Assembly (NCBI GenBank): GCA_018830105.1
Contig: JAHJTC010000017.1
Span: forward strand, 1 to 64,000
DNA: 64,000 nucleotides
DNA from: Bacteroidota bacterium
Lineage (GTDB): Bacteria; Bacteroidota; Bacteroidia; Bacteroidales; F082
Direction of reading: 5' to 3'
Both the position numbers and the translations under genes were made by a program. The notes beneath the pieces were generated by a model, which was given only the letters and a program-made list of their open reading frames with translations, did no database searches and had not been told where the DNA came from. Positions 16,424 to 23,507 of the stretch are shown piece after piece. The stretch's first letter is position 1. Every line of letters starts with the position of its first letter.

Positions 16424-17083
16424 TTATGTGTTTCTTAATTCTTCCATATCTGCAATAATTTCATCCAGTTTTCTCAGTACTCCTCCATAAACAACCTTCA
16501 AATCCCATTGATATAATTTTCCTCCAAAGTAGGAGAGCATAACCATCATTAAAATAACTCCAAGGATGATAAATAGTGGCACACCAAAAATAAGGTCAAT
16601 GCCGGGATAGTTTAAAATCAACTTGTTCGTAATCGCCTCACCCAATTGCTTTCCGTTAAAATGATACTGCCAAAAACCAAGTACACCAGATAAAAAGAAC
16701 AAAGGATAATAGAATCTGGCCATGATTCTATTTACACTAACTTGTTGTTTCATCCAATTGTCAAATGCCTTAATATACTGATAGCTACTTTCGCTCTTAT
16801 CAATTTTATTTAACCCCCTGGAAAGCCTTCTGTTGACTATAACGATGATACTGAGTGTCAAAAAAAAGCCTATTCCCATATAAGGAATCCCAATCACAAA
16901 AGAAATCCCCAAAAATAGGATTGAACCCGCAACGATTGCATTCAGGTTAATCCTGAACATTCTTTTAAACTTATCTATTATATGTATCGATTTTTGATTG
17001 TACAGCTTGTTCAGCTTTGGAGCAACCAATGCATCGCTATTTATAAAACCTTGTTTCCATATTGATTCAATCGACTTTTCCAT
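16424..17083 (-). CDS. Membrane partner of the second ECF sigma factor
   Basis: 219 residues. A cytoplasmic N-terminus beginning EKSIESIWKQGF is followed by paired helices at ~48-85 and two more at ~125-200. The layout (a W-containing amphipathic start and four helices) parallels the 217-residue protein at 10066-10719, although sequence similarity is slight. The start overlaps the sigma gene by 17 bases, so the two are translationally coupled. An anti-sigma role is inferred from position. Confidence 0.6.
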   Translation of the reverse strand: MEKSIESIWKQGFINSDALVAPKLNKLYNQKSIHIIDKFKRMFRINLNAIVAGSILFLGISFVIGIPYMGIGFFLTLSIIVIVNRRLSRGLNKIDKSESSYQYIKAFDNWMKQQVSVNRIMARFYYPLFFLSGVLGFWQYHFNGKQLGEAITNKLILNYPGIDLIFGVPLFIILGVILMMVMLSYFGGKLYQWDLKVVYGGVLRKLDEIIADMEELRNT

Positions 17084-17558
17084 CTAATAACTTTTTTAAT
17101 CGTTCTTTAATTCGTTTGATGCGTACCCCAATGTTGTTTGGGTTTGTACCTGTAATTTCAGCTATTTCTTTGTAAGATTTTTCCTCCAGATAGAGTAATA
17201 TTAAACCCCTGTCTAATTCCGATAAACGTTTAATAGCATCATATAATTGATTGAGGTCTTCATCCGGAAATGCCTGATTGCTTTCTGTCAATTCGTTTGG
17301 CAAGAATTCAGAGGTAAAATACTGCTGATTATTTTTCCTTTTTTTCAGCATGGTTAAACTCACATTCAATGCCAGCCTATACACCCAGGTGGACCATTCA
17401 GATTGCCCCCGGAAGTTGTTTCTGGTTCTCCAGATTTGTAAGCAAACCTCCTGATAGTAATCTTCGAAATCTTCCTGGGAATTCGTATAGGCCCTGCATA
17501 TCTTTATAATGATTGCAGCATAAGGCTTAATCGATATGGCATAGAAGTCGTTACTCAA
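17067..17558 (-). CDS. ECF-type RNA polymerase sigma factor (second)
   Basis: 163 residues. Region 2 has DFEDYYQEVCLQIWRTRNNF, then WSTWVYRLALNVSL. Region 4 has LYLEEKSYKEIAEITG and NPNNIGVRIKRIKERLK. The length is normal for the ECF group. It is preceded 12 bases earlier by a 150-residue membrane protein and overlaps the following membrane partner, so the operon has the same order as at 10-11.5 kb (small membrane protein, sigma, membrane partner). Targets are unknown; no hydrolase genes follow here. Confidence 0.9.
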   Translation of the reverse strand: MSNDFYAISIKPYAAIIIKICRAYTNSQEDFEDYYQEVCLQIWRTRNNFRGQSEWSTWVYRLALNVSLTMLKKRKNNQQYFTSEFLPNELTESNQAFPDEDLNQLYDAIKRLSELDRGLILLYLEEKSYKEIAEITGTNPNNIGVRIKRIKERLKKLLDGKVD

Positions 17559-17570
17559 TCTTTTACATTT

Positions 17571-18023
17571 TTAAATCAACTTTCCGGCAGTTTTAGCCTG
17601 AGATTCCAAATAAGCTGCTACAATTATTCCGATTAAGGTTCCTGCTGAAATGCCGAGTGAAATTCCTAAAGAACGCTCTAAACCAGAAAGAAATATAACT
17701 CCAAAAAGTAAACCTGCTGAGGCTCCAAAAGTTATGCCCAAGCTAGTGTAGTGCCCTTTGGTAATTAAAGAAAAAGTATCCTTCAAATATTTCTTAAACT
17801 GTTGAAGCGATTTTTTTAATTGCTTTATCCTGATGGTATTGGTGCTATTTAAAGCTAAATTATCAAGTTCCGTCTCAATAGATTGAACTTCAGCCTGTGT
17901 TAAGCCTTTATTTTCGAGATGAGTAAGTATCTTTATGAAATCTTGGTACACCTTAATTTCAGACTTATTATTCGTCTCAGATACTAAACGGTTAAAAAGG
18001 TTTATTGCATTTTTAAGTGTCAT
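17571..18023 (-). CDS. Glycine-rich two-helix membrane protein of the sigma operon
   Basis: 150 residues. The first ~95 are charged and helical (LTHLENKGLTQAEVQSIETE), followed by two Gly/Ala/Ser-rich membrane helices (LGITFGASAGLLFGVIFL and LGISLGISAGTLIGIIVA) forming a glycine-zipper hairpin. It is the first gene of the second sigma operon. Similar proteins of unknown function occur beside ECF genes in Bacteroidota. It may sense membrane state and pass this to the sigma factor, but that is a guess. Confidence 0.55.
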   Translation of the reverse strand: MTLKNAINLFNRLVSETNNKSEIKVYQDFIKILTHLENKGLTQAEVQSIETELDNLALNSTNTIRIKQLKKSLQQFKKYLKDTFSLITKGHYTSLGITFGASAGLLFGVIFLSGLERSLGISLGISAGTLIGIIVAAYLESQAKTAGKLI

Positions 18024-18196
18024 AATTTTAATCTTTTCTTATTTAGTGACCCAAGTCGCAAAAATATTACACCCCCTCAACATATTTTTTTTTGAAATAT
18101 TGGTTTGGCTGGTGAATAGATCTCGTAGCCTATTGGTGATAAGGTATTTGCGCTTGGTGCAGTGGTGTATTTCGAAGCTCCAACTTATCAAGCCCT

Positions 18197-18309
18197 TAAG
18201 GTTTTAAGTATATGTACAAAACGTTAATTTGCCTATATCGCCCGGCTTAGGTATATTGACACCCAAAATTAATATGGGCGACACCGCTCGAAAATCTCTG
18301 AAAACCTTA
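18197..18309 (-). repeat. Imperfect inverted repeat after the ATP-grasp gene
   Basis: TAAGGTTTT (18197-18205) is mirrored by AAAACCTTA (18301-18309), with TCGCCC (18238-18243) and GGGCGA (18276-18281) nested inside. It starts about 30 bases past the ATP-grasp stop. The intervening TGAATTATACACA (18310-18322) resembles TGAATTATACGCA found just past the C45 gene at 21402-21414. Confidence 0.45.
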
Positions 18310-18338
18310 TGAATTATACACATTTTTGGCGGTAGTTT

Positions 18339-19508
18339 TTATTCTCTAACAATAATATATTTTCTCAAATCTGAACTGAGAATAGCGTATAATTCCTTTA
18401 TGTTTTCTTGGTCAGTTTTTACAAAAACAAACCCAAAAAGAGGATATGTGTTAATATCTAAGGCTCTTATCAAAATAGGGTTTTCAAAATCATTAGCAAG
18501 TGCTTTATAATCAAACTTTAAAACTTCATCAGGCTTAATACCTGAATTATTATCTAAAACGATTAGGCTAAATATTTTGTTTTCTTTGCCTTCGAATATA
18601 GTATCCCAATTTGGGCGAGTGTTTTCAAAATAGCATTTGTAGGAATTAAACCCCACTGTAATTCCTGATAAATCACCCGTAGTACACCAACCTCCAAAGC
18701 GAAGTGGGTTGATTTCAATAGGAATTATTTTGCCGTTCTCATCTATTCTTACTTCTGCATGAGCCGGAAAATTCTTTAAATTAAGTTTATTGCCAATTGT
18801 GCTTAAAAACTGCTCCAATTCAGATTTATATTGATCGATAATTGCTTTAGAAGTTGAATAAACTCTGTCGCTTGTATCTGTTCCCGATGAAAAAATGTGG
18901 TGTAAAATATTTAAAATAACCACCTCACCCTTATCATTATGATAATAATCTATAGCGTATTCTTCACCTTGAATATAATCTTCAATAATAAAGTGTGAAG
19001 TATCAAGTACATTTTTTGGAAAAATACTAATAAGATTGTGGGCCGTTATTTCCTCTTTTGCCTTAATCCAGTCGTTTTCATCATTTATAATATAGACACC
19101 AACACTTAAAAATCCGATGGATGGTTTTATGACAAACGGGAAAGACAATTCCTCGGTAGCAATATTCTGAATGTTTTCTAACTTGATTTTTTTGAATTTA
19201 AATTCTGGAAATATGGCTTTAATCTGCTCTCTGAATTGTGCCTTGTCTTTGAGGATATTGATTTGTTTTGACAATTCACTTTCCCCAAAGTGTTTATCTA
19301 TCCAACTGAGAACATTTTCTGAATTGGAATATATCCGCTGAGAAGGGTTGTTTTTAATAGTTGCTATAGCCTCTTCTTCGCTAATCCAATTTAAGGAAGG
19401 GTCAGCTACTAATTCTTTAGCAGCTTTTGTTGCAACAATTTGATAGTAATTTTCTTTTATCGTATCTATAAGAAAATCTGAAATATATGGTTTGTCTATT
19501 AGGTACAT
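18339..19508 (-). CDS. ATP-grasp domain ligase
   Basis: 389 residues. ATP-grasp features are visible: KPSIGFLSVGV (ATP-binding lysine and loop, about 127-137), the hinge IIEDYIQGEEYAIDYY (about 175-190) and the metal-binding end AEVRIDENGKIIPIEINP, with E and N near residue 265. The N-terminal ~110 residues form a pre-ATP-grasp domain. These enzymes join a carboxylate to an amine or thiol by way of an acyl-phosphate; the substrates are not evident. The gene stands alone between spacers and carries the inverted repeat at 18197-18309 downstream. Confidence 0.8.
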   Translation of the reverse strand: MYLIDKPYISDFLIDTIKENYYQIVATKAAKELVADPSLNWISEEEAIATIKNNPSQRIYSNSENVLSWIDKHFGESELSKQINILKDKAQFREQIKAIFPEFKFKKIKLENIQNIATEELSFPFVIKPSIGFLSVGVYIINDENDWIKAKEEITAHNLISIFPKNVLDTSHFIIEDYIQGEEYAIDYYHNDKGEVVILNILHHIFSSGTDTSDRVYSTSKAIIDQYKSELEQFLSTIGNKLNLKNFPAHAEVRIDENGKIIPIEINPLRFGGWCTTGDLSGITVGFNSYKCYFENTRPNWDTIFEGKENKIFSLIVLDNNSGIKPDEVLKFDYKALANDFENPILIRALDINTYPLFGFVFVKTDQENIKELYAILSSDLRKYIIVRE

Positions 19509-19747
19509 TTTTAATCTCTATATATGGTTTTATCCAAATTACCGCCAAGGTCAGTCCGTCTAAAAACCTCTTTCAGCTTTCATTCCTGCCTGCCGACTGC
19601 AGTCAGGCAGGTTTCACTTTTTACACTGCTAAGTTAACAAATAAATAGGTTTTAAGGAACTTAATTTTTCAAGCGAAACTTGAAGCAGTTTTTTTTTGCA
19701 TGTGCCAAAATTGCTATATTGAATCCGAAAAGGCCTCATCGCTGGTT
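19509..19747. other. Spacer, no gene seen
   Basis: Contains a TGCCTGCC/GGCAGG palindromic motif (19587-19612: CCTGCCTGCC, GACTGCAGTC, AGGCAGG) of the dispersed type also present near 5390 and 38920, and otherwise AT-rich DNA. Confidence 0.45.
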
Positions 19748-19777
19748 CTTGCAGACCGCTCAGAGTCCTGTTTATTA
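19748..19777 (-). repeat. 30-bp gene-end motif, copy 3
   Basis: CTTGCAGACCGCTCAGAGTC followed by CTGTTTATTA. The end of the motif supplies the stop codon of the Lnt-like gene (19775-19777), so the motif here directly joins a coding sequence. Confidence 0.65.
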
Positions 19778-21253
19778 GCAGCTGGGTTTAAATTTCTCTT
19801 TTTTATTTATCCACTTATTCTTAACGTAAACAACACTCATTGAAAGAAAGAATATAATACAAAGCCATGCAAAATAATCTCCTAATAATGAATAAAGCGT
19901 TTTTTGTCCTTTAACAGGTACATCCGAATATAAAATTACTTCGTCGGTCTTAAAAAAGTCATTCGACGAAATAAGCTGTCCTTTATAATTAAAGGAAGCA
20001 GAAAACCCTTTGAATGTCGACCTAACCATGTTAAAACCATTTTCAATGCCCCTTGCAGATGCTACATAGCTATGATATGGCGAAATTTCTTCCCAATCGC
20101 TACCCGGCACTAACATAATGTCAATATCCATTTTTCCGGTTTGGCTAATCAAGGCAGGGAAATCCATATCGAAGCAAATGGCTGAACCAATTCTTCCGAA
20201 AGGCGAATCAAAATATTTTATAATTCCATCTCCATTGTCACATTCGCCTGGATAAGTGGGCTTTGCCTTATGAACCGTAAATAGCATTTCTCCTGCTGGA
20301 GAAATCCAGCTTATTTTGTTCTCAGGATTTTCATTGGAGTTTGCTTCTGGTAAAAGGTTGATGGGAATTCCAATATAAATACTATCACGAATTGCAATCG
20401 TTTTGGCTTTTTCGATGAAGTTAGATTCTTTATCAACAGGCAAACTGATGATGGCTTCTCTTCCAAATACAATTTCAGCACCTGATGAAGCTGCTATTTC
20501 ACAATTTCTTAAAAACCCTTGGTTTGCCTGCTCAACCAAAGAATCAAAGTTTGTTGTCATGCGATGATGAAACTCCGCTTTAGTGCTATTGATTGAAGCG
20601 ATTCTTACTGTAGGCGAATCAATGGGTTCTGATAACCTGAACTGTCCCCAAATAATTATTAAAAGAAAAGGAATACCAAATACCCAGAACGCTGAATAGA
20701 CCTTGCTTTTCTCAAAATAATTGTCCCAAAGCCAATTTATTATTGATGCCGTCCACATAATCAAAAATGCTACTCCCCAAATACCAGTAATTGAGACAAG
20801 CTGCAACAAAGGCAAGGCTGATTGTGTATGAGCGATAGTGCCATATGAACCAGAAGGATTGGTCGATATGGTAATATAATCCATTAGTACATAAGCAGCG
20901 GGAAATATAAGCGTCGAAACAATTCCTTTGAGTTTTTGCGTGTAAATACGGTCAATTAAAAATGTAAGCGAAGTAAATACGCTCATCATAAAAGTAACGA
21001 AGTAATAGAAAAATCCTGACATCGGCATCATCCCTTTCCAGACGAAAATGTTTGACACCCAGCCGGCAAGAACAATTATTAAAAATCCTTTTAATGGTTT
21101 TTGAAATCGTAAAAAGCGAATGAGGAATATCGGTGCTATTAAAGCGGCGATTGGTAAAATCCATCTACCATTAAAAAAGAATAGGGAAATAAATCCTATT
21201 AACAAATAAACATAAGAATAGTGTATCTCTCTTTTATTCATAGTCTTTTCCAT
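19775..21253 (-). CDS. Apolipoprotein N-acyltransferase-like (CN-hydrolase) membrane protein
   Basis: 492 residues. About seven N-terminal membrane helices (to ~205) are followed by a carbon-nitrogen hydrolase (nitrilase) domain (~215-445) and a final helix. The catalytic triad is present: Glu266 in GREAI, a Lys in VHKAKPTYPGE (329 or 331) and Cys360 in AICFDMDFP. Spacing is close to E. coli Lnt (Glu267, Lys335, Cys387). Lnt N-acylates the cysteine of lipoproteins. The placement in an accessory block and the shorter nitrilase domain suggest an Lnt-like paralogue, not necessarily the housekeeping enzyme. The last residues are fused to the 30-bp motif. Confidence 0.75.
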   Translation of the reverse strand: MEKTMNKREIHYSYVYLLIGFISLFFFNGRWILPIAALIAPIFLIRFLRFQKPLKGFLIIVLAGWVSNIFVWKGMMPMSGFFYYFVTFMMSVFTSLTFLIDRIYTQKLKGIVSTLIFPAAYVLMDYITISTNPSGSYGTIAHTQSALPLLQLVSITGIWGVAFLIMWTASIINWLWDNYFEKSKVYSAFWVFGIPFLLIIIWGQFRLSEPIDSPTVRIASINSTKAEFHHRMTTNFDSLVEQANQGFLRNCEIAASSGAEIVFGREAIISLPVDKESNFIEKAKTIAIRDSIYIGIPINLLPEANSNENPENKISWISPAGEMLFTVHKAKPTYPGECDNGDGIIKYFDSPFGRIGSAICFDMDFPALISQTGKMDIDIMLVPGSDWEEISPYHSYVASARGIENGFNMVRSTFKGFSASFNYKGQLISSNDFFKTDEVILYSDVPVKGQKTLYSLLGDYFAWLCIIFFLSMSVVYVKNKWINKKEKFKPSC

Positions 21254-21289
21254 TGTTCATATTTATTCAATAATCAATTTAGATTACAT

Positions 21290-21418
21290 TTTTCGCAGAT
21301 AGGTTTAACCTTGCTGCATGCCGGTTGCGAGTATATAAGGTTAGGGGTCGCGGTCTTCGTTCCTCTCCGCCGACACAAACGCCGATGCGGGCTAGCGATA
21401 TTGAATTATACGCAGTTA
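21290..21418 (-). other. Structured GC-rich spacer after the C45-type gene
   Basis: More GC-rich than its surroundings. TTGCGAGTATATAA (about 21326-21339) partly mirrors AATTATACGCA (21404-21414), giving an imperfect hairpin of about 90 bp directly after the stop of the C45-type gene. The far side reads GGTTAAACC on the minus strand. It is comparable in position with 1217-1340 and 18197-18309 but less regular. Confidence 0.35.
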
Positions 21419-22606
21419 TTATTTTATTCTAAATACAATATATTCTATCGAGTCAGGTTTCCCGGGAGAAATCAGGAGTTCGTTGTAGTCATTGTTGAAC
21501 TCCATAATCGTAGAAACAAAAGTATTGCTATTACATACAGGTTCATTAGCAAGCGCATCCTTAATAGTCATCAAACTAATCTGCTGATTATTTAAGAGTA
21601 TGTTTTTTATTGATTCTAATCTTTCGTCTGAGAAACTTATAGATTCCGGAATTGAGCCATACAATGCTTCTAAATAAGCCAAATAAGCAGGATGATATGA
21701 ATTGTTTGTAAGAGGTCTATTTGCATGAAATGTATAGTCTTTTGTTGAATCCGGCCAATACTCCGTTACCAAGTCAGAGGCACATTCCAACGAGATTATA
21801 TCATGATTTGAGCCAATAATATAATTCTGACCTGAGGCATGTTTAATAGTTTTAACAAAATTTACAGCCTCTTCAAACGAAGCTTTATCTAAAACACCTC
21901 TTACTATGCAGCAGACAGGCAATCCATTAAGTGAACTTTTTAAGTCAGACAAAGTATTCACTGTAATACCAATATGTTTGTTTAATCCATTTGCTCCAAT
22001 ATATCCAGCAAAAGTCGTCACTAACTTTCTTGAATTGGAATTTTTATCTTTTATGTCTAAAAGAATCTCAAAACCATGATAGAATGGTGTAATATCAATA
22101 TTTTGAGCAATATAGTTGGAACTTCCGTGTTTTTTATAATTGTTTATACCCATAGAAGTGCAATGATGTGGACTATTTACAATTCTTTCATTTGTCCAAA
22201 TCTCATCAATGAGTTGAAATGCAAATACAGTTTTAAAATCTATCCCAGAACCATCACTAATCCCCTTAATCTCTTCCAATAAATCAGGTGTCCATTTTTT
22301 AATTGCAGGAATATAATCAGTAGAATCGAGAAAGGTTGTAATAAATTCATCTGCGGATACTTGATATTTTTTTTTAATGTCGTTTTTCCATAATTCAACA
22401 AGTTCAAGAATCCTGCTTTTCATAATCTTTCCGTGTTGAAATCCATTTTCATACGGAGTGCCATTCAAATGTAGAATTGGCAAATTTGAATACGTGGTAT
22501 CAAGTAATACCTCTTTTCTTGTATCACCGTCAATATTGACAGATGAAATCAAAATACTTGATATGGAAATAGTCAAAATGAATAGGAGAATGCTTTTCAC
22601 TTGCAT
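21419..22606 (-). CDS. C45-type autoprocessing acyltransferase/hydrolase
   Basis: 395 residues from the ATG at 22606; a 28-codon upstream extension from 22690 lacks a signal-like start and is rejected. The N-terminus (MQVKSILLFILTISISS) is a signal peptide. The body matches the peptidase C45/acyl-CoA:6-aminopenicillanate acyltransferase family: NGTPYENGFQHGK near residue 50, GISDGSGIDFKT, then NSPHHCTSMG with the likely N-terminal nucleophile Cys149 exposed by self-cleavage, and N-rich strands after it (GYIGANG, CIVRGVLD). Such Ntn-hydrolases act on amides, including acyl-homoserine or bile-type conjugates in related groups; the substrate here is unknown. Confidence 0.8.
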   Translation of the reverse strand: MQVKSILLFILTISISSILISSVNIDGDTRKEVLLDTTYSNLPILHLNGTPYENGFQHGKIMKSRILELVELWKNDIKKKYQVSADEFITTFLDSTDYIPAIKKWTPDLLEEIKGISDGSGIDFKTVFAFQLIDEIWTNERIVNSPHHCTSMGINNYKKHGSSNYIAQNIDITPFYHGFEILLDIKDKNSNSRKLVTTFAGYIGANGLNKHIGITVNTLSDLKSSLNGLPVCCIVRGVLDKASFEEAVNFVKTIKHASGQNYIIGSNHDIISLECASDLVTEYWPDSTKDYTFHANRPLTNNSYHPAYLAYLEALYGSIPESISFSDERLESIKNILLNNQQISLMTIKDALANEPVCNSNTFVSTIMEFNNDYNELLISPGKPDSIEYIVFRIK

Positions 22607-22793
22607 ATTTTCTATATTAATTATCTGCCATTCGAAGCTGTTTCTATAATTTTGAACAACGGTTTGAACAGGGTGCGTTTGGCATTTCAACGCTCAATGC
22701 TTTCAATTTACTACTATGTTTCTTTATTACTATCATCTTCATTTTTAGCACTATATGTCAAATGCACTATATTTTTTTTAACCAAACGTAATT

Positions 22794-23036
22794 TTATTTC
22801 TTAATTATTTTTCTGAATATTATTCCTTGATTCTCAGTGTCTAATCGTAAGAAATATATTCCTGTCTTGTATTTACTGAAGTCAATTTCAAAGATATTAT
22901 TTTTAAGTGAGTTGATTTGTTTTTCTAAACTCATTTTTCCATAAATGTCAGTAAGAATATAGGATTTGATTGTATTTGTTAAGGCTGATGCATCAATTGT
23001 AAACATTCCAGATGTCGGATTCGGGTCGTCCACCAT
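22794..23036 (-). pseudogene. Fragment of a T9SS-exported protein: C-terminal sorting domain
   Basis: 80 codons reading DDPNPTSGMFTID, LTDIYGKM, then KYKTGIYFLRLDT and KIIKK: a near-complete type A sorting domain (usually YPNPTSG to a basic end). Such domains are the tails of large secreted proteins; here nothing precedes it. The break falls at a perfect 17-bp palindrome (23030-23046), so the rest of the gene was removed by a rearrangement there. The fragment is read here as a relic, not a gene. Confidence 0.75.
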
Positions 23037-23046
23037 TTAATGGTGG
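23030..23046. repeat. 17-bp palindrome at the break of the T9SS fragment
   Basis: CCACCATT-T-AATGGTGG. It marks the point where similarity to the sorting domain stops and is a candidate deletion or insertion junction. Confidence 0.6.
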
Positions 23047-23492
23047 CATCCCAACGGTGGTATGGAATTTGCCTGATTCTTCTCCTTGTTTCTCCTTACG
23101 ATCGTTCAATGGTAAATTCTACATGTTGAACCTGTCTGACTTCAGTAAATAATGCAGGCTGAACCAGTACATAAGCCCTGAAGAAAAGCTGATTGTATGG
23201 CCTAAAACACTTCCCACCAAACATGCTCTCGCCATGTCAGTCCCATACCTTCCTCGTTCCCGGCAACAAAACACAATGTTAAACAGTGGATTAAGGCTGG
23301 ATGTCTGACAAAAGCGTAAATGTAGAAAAAAAACAAATCAATAAATCAAAAATTGAGGTTAAGGTTAAAATTGAGTATGGTTTCCGCCTCAACCTCAACC
23401 TCAGCCTCAACCTCAACCTCAACCAAAACCAGCAAGCTAAAGAAGCAACTGTTTTATTTCACAACACACGCCTTTAATTATCGGGCAATCCC
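23047..23492. other. Spacer with a CCTCAA tandem repeat
   Basis: 23386-23422 contains consecutive CCTCAA-type hexamers (one is CCTCAG). Just before it, GAGGTTAAGGTTAAAATTGAG (split here as GAGGTTAAGG and TTAAAATTGAG) is roughly complementary to the tract. The 23040-23150 part has a plus-strand frame ending LNLSDFSK that might be another gene tail, but no family was recognised. Confidence 0.5.
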
Positions 23493-23500
23493 TATTTTTG
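23493..23500 (+). promoter_or_regulatory. -7 element just ahead of the Snf2 gene
   Basis: TATTTTTG matches TAnnTTTG. A transcript starting ~6 bases downstream would begin almost at the ATG (23508), giving a leaderless or near-leaderless mRNA. The -33 element is weak (TTTA), so the call is tentative. Confidence 0.35.
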
Positions 23501-23507
23501 CCAACTT

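Noticed and set aside
16221..16424. 67-codon minus-strand frame after the second sigma operon
   Set aside because: It overlaps the 30-bp gene-end motif and the stop of the upstream gene; the residues show no recognisable family.
22607..22690. N-terminal extension of the C45-type protein
   Set aside because: The ATG at 22606 starts a clean signal peptide; the extension would bury it behind 28 polar residues.
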